Below, one piece after another: positions 41,572 to 49,352 of a DNA stretch of 64,000 nucleotides. The stretch is from Massilimicrobiota sp. An134. Its GTDB lineage: Bacteria; Bacillota_I; Bacilli_A; Erysipelotrichales; Coprobacillaceae. The DNA lies in the NCBI RefSeq assembly GCF_002160815.1, contig NZ_NFLH01000006.1, forward strand, positions 34,104-98,103. The letters are read 5' to 3'. The notes under the pieces were generated by a model. The model was not told the origin of the DNA. It worked only from the letters and a program-made list of their open reading frames with translations, and did not search any database. The position numbers and the translations under genes are program-made. Position 1 is the first letter of the stretch. Every line of letters begins with the position of its first letter.

Positions 41572-42390
41572 ATGAGAGAATTCTATGAGCGATGTACAAT
41601 TATATATGATGATTATCGTACTGCTATACCATCGTATGCAGCTGCGGCCTTATCTTTTTATCTTCTGTTGCTGTTAATACCAGCATTTACATTGATTGCA
41701 ATAGGAACATCACTGTTTAATATTGATATGACTATCTTACAGAATATTATTGAACAATTTGTAGTCAAAGAATATGCACAAATGCTGATAGATATTTTAC
41801 AGTCACGTTCTTTTAATACTGTTGCCTTTGTCACAATCCTTGTATCTATTTATACAGTATCAAGAGGTGTTGGTAACATATATGAAATTAGTAAACGTAT
41901 GTATCACCCAGAAACAGAAGAAACTATTTTAGGGTATTATATATATACAATTAAAGTAACAATTTATCTGTTATTGTTATTGATTGGTGTCATCGCAATC
42001 ACAGCAATTGGTCCTTTAGCGTATATTTTTAATTTTTTATATTCTTATGCGGGTATTCGTCATATTTTATTATATGCTTTGATTTGTTTTTGTTTGACGG
42101 GCATTTATATGATTGTACCAAGAATGAAAATTCATTATAGCGATGCTTTTCAAGGGGCATTGGTTGCCAGTGTATTACTATTGATATTATACTATGCATT
42201 GAGTTTTTATTTTCAAATTGCTGATTATCAGTCCGTATATGGACCATTGGCTTCTATTGTAATTGTTTTGTTTGTTTTTAACTGGACTGCCGAATTTTTC
42301 TATGTTGGCATGTATATTACAAATATATTATATTTCAGGAGGATCTCTGATGAGAAAAGAAAGAGTAGAAATAAAGAAATTGGGAATTAA
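41572..42390 (+). CDS. YihY/BrkB family inner-membrane protein
   Basis: A 272-residue protein with about six membrane helices: YAAAALSFYLLLLLIPAFTLIAI, VAFVTILVSIYTVSRGVGNIYEI, IKVTIYLLLLLIGVIAITAIGPLAYIF, LYALICFCLTGIYMIVP, the family motif ALVASVLLLILYYALSFYFQIADYQSVYGPLASIVIVLFVFNWTAEFFYVGMYI. The function of the family is unresolved; it was wrongly called ribonuclease BN. The next gene begins inside its last 41 bases, so the two are coupled. Confidence 0.9.
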   Translation: MREFYERCTIIYDDYRTAIPSYAAAALSFYLLLLLIPAFTLIAIGTSLFNIDMTILQNIIEQFVVKEYAQMLIDILQSRSFNTVAFVTILVSIYTVSRGVGNIYEISKRMYHPETEETILGYYIYTIKVTIYLLLLLIGVIAITAIGPLAYIFNFLYSYAGIRHILLYALICFCLTGIYMIVPRMKIHYSDAFQGALVASVLLLILYYALSFYFQIADYQSVYGPLASIVIVLFVFNWTAEFFYVGMYITNILYFRRISDEKRKSRNKEIGN

Positions 42391-43654
42391 TGGTGAAGGA
42401 ATAGGGTATATTGAAAAAAAGATATGCTTTATTCAAGATGCTTTGCCAGGTGAAATTGTAGATGTTGAAATCATTGAAAGAACACGTCAATTTACAAAGG
42501 GAAAAGTTGTCAGATATATTCAAAAGTCACCATATCGACAACCATCAGTTTGTAAAGAGTACACCAATTGTCAAGGTTGCGCTTTAACAACGCTTGAATA
42601 TTCAAAGCATTTATCATTTAAAAAAGGATTATTGAAAGATGCCTTAAAGAAATACACACATTTTGATGTAGAACGTTTACCTATTCAAAAAACAATAAAA
42701 GCACCTGAAACTTTACATTATCGTCAGGTTGTGTCTTTGCCTATAACATATTTTAAAGGAAAAGTACATGCTGGAATTTTTCAGCGTGAAACAAAATATT
42801 TAACTTTAATGAATCAATGTTCAATGCAAGATTCATTGATCAATACATGTATTCAAAAAATTGAAGATATTTTAAATGAACATCATGTCAGAGATTATAA
42901 CGATAAAGTTAAAAAAGGTTTACGCTTTATGCGTATGCGAAATATTGATGGACAAATTCAAGTTTTATTTGTGACTGGACAGGATGGCATGAAACAGGAA
43001 GTCATCAATGATATTAGTCAAATTCCTGAAGTGAAAAGTATCTGGTATACAATCAATACAACACGTTATCAGCAATTTGAAATGCAAGGATATAAAAAGG
43101 CTTATGGACAATCTTATTTGCCATTCCAGTGTTTTGATCAGAAGTATTTATATTCGATAAAATCTGAATTTCCTGTTTATCCTCAAATGGAAAAAATAAA
43201 ACTTGATACAATTCGTTCTTTATTATCTGAAAATTCAAAGATTTTATCATTGAATTGTGGAATAGGTTTATTAGAACTTTCTTTAAAACAAAATATTGTT
43301 GCTGTTGATGAAAAGAATTATCATATTCGTGATGCAAAAGAAAATGCAAAATTCTTGGTTAAAGATAATGTTCAATGGATTTGTCAAAATGTTCATGAAG
43401 CATGTATTCAACAATGCAAGAAGAATCATTTTGATGAAGTGATTGTAAGAAGTTCTGAATTAAGTGATGCTTTTAAACAAAGTTTTATCTTATCAAAAAT
43501 AAAACATATTATATATGTCAGTGATCACCCATCTTCTTTAGCGAAAGATTTAGAAGAATTGGATAAATATTATCGTATAGAAAAGATCATTCCTATAGAT
43601 ACATATCCATATTCTGCCAAATTTGATACAGTGGTTAGTCTGATTAGAAAATAG
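42350..43654 (+). CDS. RlmD/RumA-like RNA methyltransferase homologue lacking the catalytic motifs
   Basis: A 434-residue protein with the full architecture of 23S rRNA m5U methyltransferases: N-terminal TRAM domain (1-55), the Fe-S cysteines (CKEYTNCQGC at 68/74/77 and Cys157 in MNQCSM), a central beta domain and a Rossmann-like SAM domain (LSLNCGIGLLELS near 300). The two catalytic signatures are gone. The usual DPPRxG is replaced by VRSSELS (366-372), and the YVSCNP nucleophile motif reads YVSDHP, with Asp392 in place of the methyl-accepting Cys. It is therefore probably not an active uracil methyltransferase, though RNA and cluster binding may remain. The ATG at 42350 follows AGGAGG. Confidence 0.85.
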   Translation: MRKERVEIKKLGINGEGIGYIEKKICFIQDALPGEIVDVEIIERTRQFTKGKVVRYIQKSPYRQPSVCKEYTNCQGCALTTLEYSKHLSFKKGLLKDALKKYTHFDVERLPIQKTIKAPETLHYRQVVSLPITYFKGKVHAGIFQRETKYLTLMNQCSMQDSLINTCIQKIEDILNEHHVRDYNDKVKKGLRFMRMRNIDGQIQVLFVTGQDGMKQEVINDISQIPEVKSIWYTINTTRYQQFEMQGYKKAYGQSYLPFQCFDQKYLYSIKSEFPVYPQMEKIKLDTIRSLLSENSKILSLNCGIGLLELSLKQNIVAVDEKNYHIRDAKENAKFLVKDNVQWICQNVHEACIQQCKKNHFDEVIVRSSELSDAFKQSFILSKIKHIIYVSDHPSSLAKDLEELDKYYRIEKIIPIDTYPYSAKFDTVVSLIRK

Positions 43655-43679
43655 TTTCCTTTTATGGGAAACTTTTTTT
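43653..43679 (+). terminator. Terminator after the RlmD-like gene
   Basis: AGTTTCC, short loop, GGAAACT and a run of seven T, overlapping the stop. Confidence 0.88.
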
Positions 43680-43698
43680 GTGAACATTTTGTGAACAT
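43678..43698. repeat. Direct repeat of TTGTGAACAT upstream of the rnf operon
   Basis: TTGTGAACAT at 43678-43687 and again at 43689-43698, an 11-base period. TTGTGAA is the half-site of the Rex redox repressor, but Rex normally binds an inverted pair, so this is only a candidate regulatory element. It lies about 75 bases before rnfC, close to AT-rich promoter-like sequence (TATAAT at 43703-43708). Confidence 0.4.
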
Positions 43699-43773
43699 AG
43701 GATATAATTCTATTTCCAAATACATAAAAAAATGCTATACTATACTAGTATTTTAAAGATATGGAGGGATATA

Positions 43774-45081
43774 ATGTCAATTTTATCTGGAAAAGGAAAA
43801 GTAAAGTTAGATGGCCAAAAAGGCTTAACTAAAGATAAACCTATTTTGACTATCGAAACACCTGACGTTATTTATGTTCCCCTTGTTTTAGGAGTTGCAA
43901 CAGATTTTGATGTTCATGTTAAAGAAGGAGATCATGTCTGCATTGGAACAAAATTGGCAACACGTAAAAGTATGTACGTTCCAATTTATTCTCCAGTTTC
44001 TGGAACAGTTAAGGGAATAGAAAAACGTATGCATGCTTCAAAGCGTTTACAAAATCATATTGTGATTGAAAATGATCATAAAGATGAAAGAGTAAAAGCA
44101 TATGAAGTCAGTGATCCTGATCATATGAGTCAGGAAGATATTATTAAAGCCATTAAAGAATTGGGAATTGTTGGATTAGGTGGTTCTGGATTCCCAACAT
44201 ATGTTAAATATGAAAATGTTCAAAACATTGAAACAATTTTAATTAATGGTGTAGAATGTGAACCATTCTTAACAAGTGATCATGTCGCTATGAAGAGAGA
44301 TATTAAAGCACTTTTTGATGGGACACATTATTTAATTCAAGCTGCGGGAGCTAAAAAAGCCATTATTGCTATTAAGGAACATAAACCTGATTTAATGGAA
44401 CTCTTAGTAGAAGAAGCTAAAAACTATGATAACATTGAACCACGTGAAGTTCCTGATCGTTATCCTATGGGATGGGAAAGAGTATTGATTCGTACAGTCT
44501 TTAAAAAGGAATATGATCGTTTACCTGCTGAAATAGGTGTTATTGTCAATAACTCATCAACAGCAATTGCTGTTTCTAAAGGAATTCGTCAAGGCGAAGC
44601 AATTACACGTCGTGTTGTGACATTCTCTGGAAATGGTTTGAAAGAACCACAAAATGTTGATGTCGCAATTGGAACACCAGTTAATTATATTGTTGAAAAA
44701 ATTGGTGGATATATTGATGAAGATTGTGATGGATTCTTAGTTGGTGGTGGACCAATGATGGGAAAATCTGTTATGAATGATACATTTGTAATCTATTCTC
44801 ATAACAATGCCATTACAGTTATGAAAAAAGAAAATATTCAACCATTACCATGTTTGAAATGTGGTGAATGTACATTGCACTGTCCAATGCATTTGCAACC
44901 TGTACGTATTATGCAGGCAGAAAAGGCAGCCAATGTTGAACTTATTGAAAAATTAGATACATCTCGTTGTGTTGAATGTGGTATGTGTACATATATTTGT
45001 CCAAGTAAGATTGAAGTGACAGATATGGTTGCAAAAGCAAAACGTCGTTACCAGTTAGCACAAAGAAAAAAGAGTGCGTAG
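43774..45081 (+). CDS. rnfC: Rnf electron transport complex subunit C
   Basis: A 435-residue peripheral subunit on the cytosolic face that handles NAD(H) and Fe-S electrons. It has an N-terminal barrel-sandwich region (DVHVKEGDHVCIGTKLA, SPVSGTVKGIEKR), the NADH/FMN-type domain with LGIVGLGGSGFPTYVKY and NGVECEPFLTSDH, a SLBB segment, and two C-terminal 4Fe-4S motifs: CLKCGECTLHCP and CVECGMCTYICPS. I start it at the ATG at 43774 (GGAGGG upstream). It is the first gene of rnfCDGE-A-x-B. Length and motifs are normal. Confidence 0.96.
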   Translation: MSILSGKGKVKLDGQKGLTKDKPILTIETPDVIYVPLVLGVATDFDVHVKEGDHVCIGTKLATRKSMYVPIYSPVSGTVKGIEKRMHASKRLQNHIVIENDHKDERVKAYEVSDPDHMSQEDIIKAIKELGIVGLGGSGFPTYVKYENVQNIETILINGVECEPFLTSDHVAMKRDIKALFDGTHYLIQAAGAKKAIIAIKEHKPDLMELLVEEAKNYDNIEPREVPDRYPMGWERVLIRTVFKKEYDRLPAEIGVIVNNSSTAIAVSKGIRQGEAITRRVVTFSGNGLKEPQNVDVAIGTPVNYIVEKIGGYIDEDCDGFLVGGGPMMGKSVMNDTFVIYSHNNAITVMKKENIQPLPCLKCGECTLHCPMHLQPVRIMQAEKAANVELIEKLDTSRCVECGMCTYICPSKIEVTDMVAKAKRRYQLAQRKKSA

Positions 45082-45096
45082 GGAGGGTGAAGATTA

Positions 45097-46956
45097 ATGA
45101 AAATTACTTTACAAAGAACATCACCAAATTATAGACAAAAGCTCTCTACACATCGTATTATGAGAGATTTGACAATTGGTCTTTTGGTGCTAGTTGCTTA
45201 TTCTTTATATTATTATTACTATAACTTTACAACAAATGATCCATTGATGCATGTTGCATTGATGTATATTGTTTCTTTGGTTGTTGCGATTGCAACTGAA
45301 GCTGTATGGGCACTTATTCATAAAGAAAAAGTTCTCACTTATTTGAAAAATAGTTTTGCATGGGTAACAGCTATTATCTTTACATTAACATTGCCAGCTG
45401 GAACACCTTTATATGTGACAGCTATTGGTTCATTTATTGCTATATTCTTTGGTAAATTAGTTTATGGTGGTTTTGGACACAATATCTTCAATCCAGCTTT
45501 AGTTGGTCGTGTTGTTGTACATTTGGCTTATGGTGCAGAACTGATTGCAAATATTCCTGATACTGTAAATGGTATTGATATTGCAACAAAAGCAACACCA
45601 ACAACAATGTTGGCTGGAACTTCATGGCTAGGTGGAGAAAGCTTCTCTTATACTTTAGGTGATTTATTCTTCGGTAATCATACTGGTGCTTTAGGAGAAA
45701 CTTGTATTGTATTGATTTTAATTGTTGGAATTATATTAGCTATCAGAAAAGTTTATGATGCGAGAATTCCAGTTGCTTATATGGGAACAATCTTAGTTTT
45801 AGCTGAAGTGTTTGCTTTAGTGAATGGATTAGATCCTATAAGTTATCCATTAATTCATTTCTGTTTAGGTGGAGCAATGTTTGGGGCTGTCTTTATGGCA
45901 ACGGACCCAGTTACATCACCATCTAGTCCGTTAGGAAAGATTATTTATGGTATTTGTTTAGGATTTTTAACAATGATTATTCGTTTAAAAGCAAATTATC
46001 CTGAAGGTGTATTATTCTCAATTTTAATGATGAATATGTTAACACCATTAATTGATTCATTTGTTTTAGGTAGAACTGACCAAAATGTTGGTAAACAATG
46101 GGCTGCTATTGGTATTAGCTTAGTTGTAGCTGTTGCATGTGTCTTTGGTATTAGCACAGGTATTAAAAATGATGTTGCTGCAGCTGAACAGGAAGCATTA
46201 GAAGCTCAAAAAGCAAAAGAGGAAGAAGAAAAGAAAAAGGCTGAAGAAGAAGCTAATAAAGTTCAATGGACATATCTTGAAACAACTGATGATGGATATG
46301 TCATGCAAGTTAATGGATTTGGTGGAAGTGCTAATCCAATGAAAGTGGCAGTTAAAATTGATGGTGATACAGTTGAATCTGTTAAAGTTCTTGAATACGC
46401 TGGTGAAACAGGTGGATTTGGAAAAGATTTAATCGAATCAGGAACAGGTGGAAATTTAAATGAAAAAGCCAAAACTTTCTATGATCAAGTGTTAAATGGT
46501 AGTCTTTCTACAAGTGATGTTGATGGTATTGATACATCAACAGGTGCGACAGTCACTTCAAAAGGAATTGTCAATGCTATAAAAGGTGCGATTGAACAAG
46601 CTCAAAAAGCACCGGTTGTTGATGGTGATACTTACACATATACTTTAACAGCAAAAGGATTCGGTGGAGATGCTAATCCAATGACAGTTAAAGTTTCTGT
46701 GAATAAAGCAAATGAAACTGTCACAAAAGTAGAAGTTGTTGAATACGCTGGAGAAACAGGTGGATTTGGAAAAGATTTAATCGAATCAGGAACAGGTGGA
46801 AGTTTAAATGAAAAAGCAAAAACTTTCCATGATAATGTTTTAAATGGCGAAACAAAATGGGCTGATGTTTCTGGAATTGATACATCAACAGGAGCAACAG
46901 TTACAACAAAAGGAATTGTCAATGCTATTCAGGAAGCTATTGATCAAACAAAGTAG
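45097..46956 (+). CDS. rnfD: RnfD fused to two extracytoplasmic FMN-binding domains
   Basis: A 619-residue protein, nearly twice the usual ~320. Residues 1-330 are RnfD (about ten membrane helices; GGFGHNIFNPALVGRV, FMATDPVTSPSSP, NMLTPLIDSFV). A flavin-site-like DIATKAT (about 163) stands where RnfD carries DxxSGAT. RnfD normally ends after TPLID, but here an additional helix follows (about 334-352: QWAAIGISLVVAVACVFGI), then a Lys/Glu-rich linker (360-388) and two FMN-binding domains (389-500, 510-619). Each holds a flavin-transferase target motif DTSTGAT (Asp479-Thr485 and Asp595-Thr601). The extra helix would place the domains outside, where RnfG also works. ATG behind GGAGGGTGA. Confidence 0.9.
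   Translation: MKITLQRTSPNYRQKLSTHRIMRDLTIGLLVLVAYSLYYYYYNFTTNDPLMHVALMYIVSLVVAIATEAVWALIHKEKVLTYLKNSFAWVTAIIFTLTLPAGTPLYVTAIGSFIAIFFGKLVYGGFGHNIFNPALVGRVVVHLAYGAELIANIPDTVNGIDIATKATPTTMLAGTSWLGGESFSYTLGDLFFGNHTGALGETCIVLILIVGIILAIRKVYDARIPVAYMGTILVLAEVFALVNGLDPISYPLIHFCLGGAMFGAVFMATDPVTSPSSPLGKIIYGICLGFLTMIIRLKANYPEGVLFSILMMNMLTPLIDSFVLGRTDQNVGKQWAAIGISLVVAVACVFGISTGIKNDVAAAEQEALEAQKAKEEEEKKKAEEEANKVQWTYLETTDDGYVMQVNGFGGSANPMKVAVKIDGDTVESVKVLEYAGETGGFGKDLIESGTGGNLNEKAKTFYDQVLNGSLSTSDVDGIDTSTGATVTSKGIVNAIKGAIEQAQKAPVVDGDTYTYTLTAKGFGGDANPMTVKVSVNKANETVTKVEVVEYAGETGGFGKDLIESGTGGSLNEKAKTFHDNVLNGETKWADVSGIDTSTGATVTTKGIVNAIQEAIDQTK
46308..46944 (+). repeat. Tandem duplication encoding the two FMN-binding domains
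   Basis: Period 348 bases (116 codons). The stretch GAATACGCTGGTGAAACAGG at 46393 recurs at 46741 with one change, and the following 40 bases are nearly identical. The close DNA identity indicates a recent or homogenised duplication. Confidence 0.85.
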
Positions 46957-46968
46957 GAGGGAAATAAG

Positions 46969-47493
46969 ATGAAAAATATTGTTAAATTAACTGTTTTCCT
47001 TGCAATTGTGGCTGGCTTAGCTGGAGGCGCTTTGTCATTTGTTAATGGCATGACAGATCCCATTATTCAAGAACAAAAAATTGCCAGTGTTAAGGAAAAT
47101 TTAGTCAAAATTTATTCTAGTGGTGAAGAATTTAAAGCTTTAGATGTTTCTTTAAGTGATTATCCTGCTTTGGTTTCAGTATATGAAGCCGATAAAGGTG
47201 GAAGTGCTGTAGGATATATTTATGAAACTGCTGCTCAAGGATATGGTGGAGAAGTTAAAGCTTTGATTGCTTTAGATAAAGATGGAACATATAAAGGATT
47301 ACAGATTATTGATTGCAGTACTGAAACAAAAGGTATTGGTGATCAAGTTGCTGGTGAAGCATTTATTAGTAGTGTTGTAGGTAAGAACATTGGTGATTCT
47401 ATTGATACAATTTCTGGTGCTACAATTTCTTCAACAGCTGTTGTTGAAGGAATTGAACAAGCAACACAACATTACAATGAAAACTATAAGTAA
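46969..47493 (+). CDS. rnfG: Rnf electron transport complex subunit G
   Basis: A 174-residue subunit with one N-terminal membrane helix (residues 5-24) and an outward FMN-binding domain. The flavinylation motif is DTISGATISS (Asp146 to Thr152, the expected FMN-bearing Thr). QGYGGEVKALIALDKDGTYKGL and ETKGIGDQV are typical of RnfG. It is a normal-length separate RnfG, so the complex would contain three flavinylated domains outside the membrane, counting the two on RnfD. GGAGGGA precedes the ATG. Confidence 0.95.
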   Translation: MKNIVKLTVFLAIVAGLAGGALSFVNGMTDPIIQEQKIASVKENLVKIYSSGEEFKALDVSLSDYPALVSVYEADKGGSAVGYIYETAAQGYGGEVKALIALDKDGTYKGLQIIDCSTETKGIGDQVAGEAFISSVVGKNIGDSIDTISGATISSTAVVEGIEQATQHYNENYK

Positions 47494-47506
47494 GGAGGGA
47501 ACATAG

Positions 47507-48157
47507 ATGAAGAAATTTGATATATTTAAAAAAGGATTAATTGCTGAAAATCCAATCTTTGTTTTATTGTTAGGTCTATGTTCATCCCTAGCAATTACAA
47601 CTTCATTAACAAATGCAATTGGTATGGGAATGGCTGTTATTTGTGTTTTGTTAATGAGTAACTTTATTATTTCTTTATTAAGAAAAATCATTCCTAACGA
47701 AATTAGAATACCTGTATTTATTGTTATTATTGCAACACTTGTTAAATGTGTTCAAATGCTTATGAATGCATATACACCTGCTTTGTATGAATCATTAGGT
47801 GTTTTCATTCCTTTAATTGTTGTCAATTGTATTATTTTAGGAAGAGCAGAAAGCTTTGCTTCTAAAAATGGTGTTGTTGACTCTATTTTAGATGCTTTAG
47901 GAATGGGGCTTGGATATACATTTGCAGTTGTGATTATTTCATTCTTTAGAGAATTAATTGGAACAGGTGGTTTATCATTATATAATCCATTTGATGCAAG
48001 TCAGATTATTTTCCAATTTAGTTTCTTTAGTGATTATGCAATCAGCTTGTTTACTCAACCTGCTGGAGCCTTCATTACTTTAGGAACAATTCTTGCGTTT
48101 ATTCAATTCTTAAAAGTAAGAAAAGCTAATAAAGCAAAGAAAGCGGAGGTCAAATAG
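47507..48157 (+). CDS. rnfE: Rnf electron transport complex subunit E
   Basis: A 216-residue membrane subunit with six helices, homologous to RnfA and NqrD. KGLIAENPIFVLLLGLCSSLAITTSLTNAIGMG is the family opening; PLIVVNCIILGRAESFASKNGVVDSILDALGMGLG contains the conserved Cys that, with RnfA, holds a membrane-buried 2Fe-2S centre. The start follows AAGGAGGGAA. Normal in length and motifs. Confidence 0.96.
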   Translation: MKKFDIFKKGLIAENPIFVLLLGLCSSLAITTSLTNAIGMGMAVICVLLMSNFIISLLRKIIPNEIRIPVFIVIIATLVKCVQMLMNAYTPALYESLGVFIPLIVVNCIILGRAESFASKNGVVDSILDALGMGLGYTFAVVIISFFRELIGTGGLSLYNPFDASQIIFQFSFFSDYAISLFTQPAGAFITLGTILAFIQFLKVRKANKAKKAEVK

Positions 48158-48160
48158 TTT

Positions 48161-48733
48161 ATGGAATTAGTAAGTTTATTTGTAGGTTTAACGTTTGTTA
48201 ATAACGTTGTATTAAGTAAGTTTTATGCTATTTGTCCATTATTAGGTGTTTCTAAGAAACCTAAAAATGCTTTGAACATGGGATATGCTGTTACATTTGT
48301 CATCTTCTTAGCATCAATTATCACATATCTTTTATACTATTATGTATTAACTCCATTAAATATTACTTATTTGGATTTAATTACATTTATCTTGGTTATT
48401 GCGTCTTTAGTACAATTTGTTGAAATGTTCTTGAAAAAGACAAGTCCAGAAATTTATAAATCAATGGGTGTCTATTTACCTTTGATTACAACAAACTGTG
48501 CTGTATTAGGTGTAGCATTAGATAATATCAGTGCTGGTTATACATTTATTGAAGCTATGGTTGCAGGTCTTGCAGTACCAATTGGATTTACAATTGTTAT
48601 TTATGTTTTTGCGACAATTCGTGAAAGATTAGACATTGCAAATGTTCCTGAAAGCTTTAAAGGAACACCAATTGCATTAATTACTGCTGGTATTATGGCA
48701 TGTGCTATTGCCGGAATCGCAGGTCTTGTTTAA
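48161..48733 (+). CDS. rnfA: Rnf electron transport complex subunit A
   Basis: A 190-residue membrane subunit with six helices, homologous to NqrE. FVGLTFVNNVVLSKFYAICPLLGVSKK contains the first conserved Cys, and GVYLPLITTNCAVLGVAL the second. With RnfE these form the intramembrane Fe-S site. It begins three bases after rnfE. Its stop overlaps the start of the next small gene (TAATG). Confidence 0.96.
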   Translation: MELVSLFVGLTFVNNVVLSKFYAICPLLGVSKKPKNALNMGYAVTFVIFLASIITYLLYYYVLTPLNITYLDLITFILVIASLVQFVEMFLKKTSPEIYKSMGVYLPLITTNCAVLGVALDNISAGYTFIEAMVAGLAVPIGFTIVIYVFATIRERLDIANVPESFKGTPIALITAGIMACAIAGIAGLV

Positions 48734-48918
48734 TGACTATTTGGGCAATTATTTGGCTAGTTATTTTAATAGCCATCTTTATTGGAACATATTTATTAAA
48801 TAAACACACACCAAAACCAGAAGGGTGTGAAGATATGAGTGAATGTGTAGGATGCAATAACATTGCTTGTTCTCATCACAGTGCTCATCATAAGGAGGAA
48901 GTCAAAGATGCAGATTAG
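48733..48918 (+). CDS. Small Cys/His-rich single-helix membrane protein in the rnf operon
   Basis: A 61-residue protein: one membrane helix (residues 3-22) and a cytosolic or exterior tail with Cys32, Cys38, Cys41 and Cys46 followed by His48, His49, His52 and His53. Its ATG overlaps the rnfA stop, and its end overlaps the rnfB start by 11 bases, so it is made stoichiometrically with the complex. The layout resembles NqrM (a small membrane protein with four Cys required for maturation of Na+-NQR) and FeoB-associated Cys-rich proteins, without clear sequence identity. An iron or Fe-S delivery role for the RnfA/RnfE centre is an inference. Confidence 0.75.
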   Translation: MTIWAIIWLVILIAIFIGTYLLNKHTPKPEGCEDMSECVGCNNIACSHHSAHHKEEVKDAD

Positions 48919-49219
48919 TGCTATTTTAGCATTGCTTGTTATTGGAGCTGTACTTGGATGTGTTTTGGGTATAGCGAATCAATATCTTCGTGTTGAAGAA
49001 GATAACCGTATCAGCGATGTTACAGAAATGTTGCCAGGTGCCAATTGTGGTGGTTGTGGTTATCCAGGATGTGCTGGTTTTGCTGGTGCTTTGGTTGAAG
49101 GAAAAGCATCAAAAGTGTCTGCCTGTGTTGTCAGCAATCAGGAAACAAGAGAAAAAATTGCAAATTATTTAAATGAAACACCTGGACCAGATGGAAAAAC
49201 AGTAAACGTTTCAATTTAA
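48908..49219 (+). CDS. rnfB: Short RnfB, without ferredoxin domains
   Basis: A 103-residue protein: one membrane helix (residues 4-24) and the first RnfB Fe-S domain with Cys47, Cys50, Cys55 and Cys73 (ANCGGCGYPGC). Normal RnfB proteins continue with two or more 4Fe-4S ferredoxin domains (total about 180-330 residues). Here the gene ends with PDGKTVNVSI, and a strong terminator starts 12 bases later. No ferredoxin-like frame follows. It therefore looks like a genuine short form rather than a frameshift. The start at 48908 follows AAGGAGG. Confidence 0.9.
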   Translation: MQISAILALLVIGAVLGCVLGIANQYLRVEEDNRISDVTEMLPGANCGGCGYPGCAGFAGALVEGKASKVSACVVSNQETREKIANYLNETPGPDGKTVNVSI

Positions 49220-49230
49220 ATGTTTCATAT

Positions 49231-49266
49231 GGAAATTGACTATGAAGTGTCAATTTCCTTTTTTTA
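49231..49266 (+). terminator. Terminator of the rnf operon
   Basis: GGAAATTGAC (49231-49240), an 8-base loop, GTCAATTTCC (49249-49258) and seven T residues. Confidence 0.93.
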
Positions 49267-49321
49267 TATTTTTGTTTTGAGTGATCATTTTAAAAATACT
49301 GGACTTCTTATATATTAATGC

Positions 49322-49350
49322 TTTACATTCAAAAAAATGTGTATTATAAT
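49322..49350 (+). promoter_or_regulatory. Promoter of marR and the ABC exporter operon
   Basis: TTTACA (49322-49327), a 17-bp spacer and TATAAT (49345-49350). Confidence 0.75.
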
Positions 49351-49352
49351 AC

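Noticed and set aside
46263..46922. Two similar antisense open frames inside rnfD
   Set aside because: They are mirror images of the duplicated FMN-binding domains; the sense frame has all the motifs.
48990..49172. Alternative frame inside rnfB that might restore a longer RnfB
   Set aside because: It overlaps the intact short rnfB, lacks Cys clusters of ferredoxin type and has no ribosome site; it does not supply missing domains.
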